Positions 12,438 to 13,630 of a DNA stretch of 13,630 nucleotides are shown here, piece after piece. The translations under genes and the position numbers were made by a program. The stretch's first letter is position 1. Each line of letters opens with the position of its first letter. The stretch lies in assembly GCA_964455095.1 (NCBI GenBank), contig CAYVUV010000250.1, positions 1 to 13,630 on the forward strand, written 5' to 3'. Below the pieces are notes generated by a model that was not told the origin of the DNA, ran no database searches, and worked only from the letters and a program-made list of their open reading frames with translations. The DNA is from CAYVUV01 sp964455095. GTDB lineage: Bacteria > Desulfobacterota > Binatia > HRBIN30 > CADEER01.

Positions 12438-13630
12438 GTGGCGAAGAAGCTCGGCAATGCGGACATCGCGCGCATTCTGCGCGAGATGGCGCTGTTCCTC
12501 GACATGACCAGCGTGCCGTTCAAGCCGCGCGCCTACGACAAGGCGGCGGACGCGGTCGAGGCGCTCGACCGGCCGCTGGCAGAGATCTACGCCGCCGGCG
12601 GGATCAAGGCGCTCGAGGCGATCCCCGGGGTCGGCCGCGGCATTGCCGAGCGCATCGAGGAGATGCTGAAGACGGGCAAGTGCAAGGATCACGCGGCACT
12701 GCGGCGCGCGACGCCGGTGGACGTCACGGCGCTCACGGCCATCGAGGGTATTGGCCCGAAGATGGTGAAGGCGCTCTACGACGACCTCGGCATCCGCACG
12801 GTCGCCGGTCTCGAGCGCGCCGCGCGCGCCGGCAAGATCCGCGCGTTGCCCCACTTCGGCGAGAAGACCGAAGCGAAGATCCTGCGCGGCATCGGCTTTC
12901 TGCAACAGACCGAAGGCCGGCGTCCATTGCAGGAGGTGCTGCCGCTGGCGCAGCGGATCGAGGCGCGGTTGCGCGCGCTGCCAGCGGTGGAACAAGTCGC
13001 GATCGCCGGCTCGATCCGGCGCCGCAAGGCGACGATCGGCGACGCCGACTTTCTCGTCGTCTCGCGGGATCCCGCCGCGGTGATGGACGTCTTCGTCGCC
13101 ATGCCCGAGGTGGCGCACGTCCACGGCAAGGGCAGCACCAAGAGCTCCGTGCGCTTGCAGAACGGCATGGACGCCGATCTGCGCGTCGTGCCGGCGGAGA
13201 GCTTCGGCGCGGCGCTGGTGTACTTCACCGGCTCCAAAGCGCACAACATCGTCTTGCGGCGGCGGGCGCAGGAACGAGGGCTCAAGATCAACGAGTACGG
13301 CGTCTTTCGCGGCGAGAAGTCGATCGCCGGTCGCACCGAACTGGAAGTCTACAAGGCCGTCGAACTGCCGTGGATTCCCCCTGAACTTCGCGAAGACCGC
13401 GGCGAATTCGACGCCGCCGAAAGGGGACGCCTCCCAAAGCTGGTCGAGCTCGACGACATGCGCGGCGACCTGCACATGCACACGACCGCGACCGACGGCG
13501 CGGCGACGATCGCCGAGATGGTGGCGGGAGCCAAGGCGCGGGGCCTCAAATACATTGCCATCACCGACCACTCCAAGCGGGTCACCATGGCCAACGGCCT
13601 CGACGCTGATCGCCTCCGCGCCCACTGGCA
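12438..13630 (+). CDS. polX: DNA polymerase/3'-5' exonuclease PolX (partial, C-terminus beyond window)
   Basis: 397 codons are inside the window; the gene runs off the right edge. An in-frame TAG at 12426-12428 limits the start to GTG 12438, which gives the usual PolX opening (MAKKLGNADIARILREMA). Domains: 8-kDa helical domain with FKPRAYDKAAD (28-38) and helix-hairpin-helix motifs IPGVGRGIAERI (62-73) and IEGIGPKMVKALY (102-114); polymerase palm with AGSIRRRK and GDADFLVV (D202, D204) and third carboxylate D247 in MDADLRVV; FTGSKAHN (263-270); then the PHP nuclease with GDLHMHT (H346, H348), D353 and ITDHS (D377, H378). PolX fills short gaps in base-excision repair and has PHP-dependent nuclease activity. 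All visible catalytic residues are intact. Divergent from the Rieske gene; no clear Shine-Dalgarno. Confidence 0.95.
   Translation, partial: MAKKLGNADIARILREMALFLDMTSVPFKPRAYDKAADAVEALDRPLAEIYAAGGIKALEAIPGVGRGIAERIEEMLKTGKCKDHAALRRATPVDVTALTAIEGIGPKMVKALYDDLGIRTVAGLERAARAGKIRALPHFGEKTEAKILRGIGFLQQTEGRRPLQEVLPLAQRIEARLRALPAVEQVAIAGSIRRRKATIGDADFLVVSRDPAAVMDVFVAMPEVAHVHGKGSTKSSVRLQNGMDADLRVVPAESFGAALVYFTGSKAHNIVLRRRAQERGLKINEYGVFRGEKSIAGRTELEVYKAVELPWIPPELREDRGEFDAAERGRLPKLVELDDMRGDLHMHTTATDGAATIAEMVAGAKARGLKYIAITDHSKRVTMANGLDADRLRAHW

Noticed and set aside
12411..13625. Minus-strand open frame of 404 codons
   Set aside because: Antisense to polX, whose helix-hairpin-helix, polymerase and PHP motifs are read on the plus strand from GTG 12438.

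Overview
The window is 13.6 kb of GC-rich, densely coding bacterial DNA with no gap between genes longer than about 150 bases. No RNA genes, CRISPR arrays or insertion sequences were seen. The organism is probably a free-living, lipid- or aromatic-oxidising Gram-negative bacterium. It has an outer-membrane beta-barrel protein, four crotonase-fold enzymes, an acyl-CoA synthetase, and secreted proteins with Thr/Pro-rich linkers and dockerin/cohesin-like modules. That mixture recalls the 'Deltaproteobacteria' relatives now called Binatota/Desulfobacterota_B. The assignment is inference from remembered protein style, not a search result.

Layout, left to right. (1) 1-186, minus: 5' end of metH, divergent from an enoyl-CoA hydratase/isomerase (305-1075, plus). 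(2) 1216-2487, plus: a secreted protein with two Cys-rich repeats, a Thr/Pro linker and a dockerin-like domain. Its 3' end runs antisense through a solitary ribbon-helix-helix antitoxin-like gene (2204-2524, minus), which looks like a recombination scar. (3) 2653-3473, plus: a translationally coupled pair, a small helical protein plus an AbiEii-like nucleotidyltransferase, resembling a toxin-antitoxin cassette. (4) 3581-6497, minus: a GreB-family factor, a secreted cohesin-like protein, a VTT/TVP38-type membrane protein and an outer-membrane barrel. (5) 6589-11075, minus: a compact five-gene operon, in transcription order YgfZ-like folate-binding protein, a cysteine-less desulforedoxin-like tandem protein, an enoyl-CoA hydratase, an acyl-CoA synthetase and a second enoyl-CoA hydratase. 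(6) 11192-11974, plus: a MenB/BadI-type crotonase, divergent from that operon and convergent with a Rieske ferredoxin (11981-12298, minus). (7) 12438 to the right edge, plus: polX, starting at GTG and cut by the window.

Blocks 5 and 6 form a coherent acyl-CoA module. A carboxylic acid would be activated by the synthetase and hydrated or isomerised by the crotonases, and the BadI/MenB-like enzyme may open or close a ring. YgfZ suggests Fe-S enzymes in the same physiology, and the Rieske protein could supply electrons. The substrate cannot be read from the sequence.

The most unusual items are the desulforedoxin-like protein that has lost all its metal cysteines in both repeats, the nucleotidyltransferase cassette, the dockerin/antitoxin junction, and a perfect hairpin carrying the probable Shine-Dalgarno of greB in its loop.
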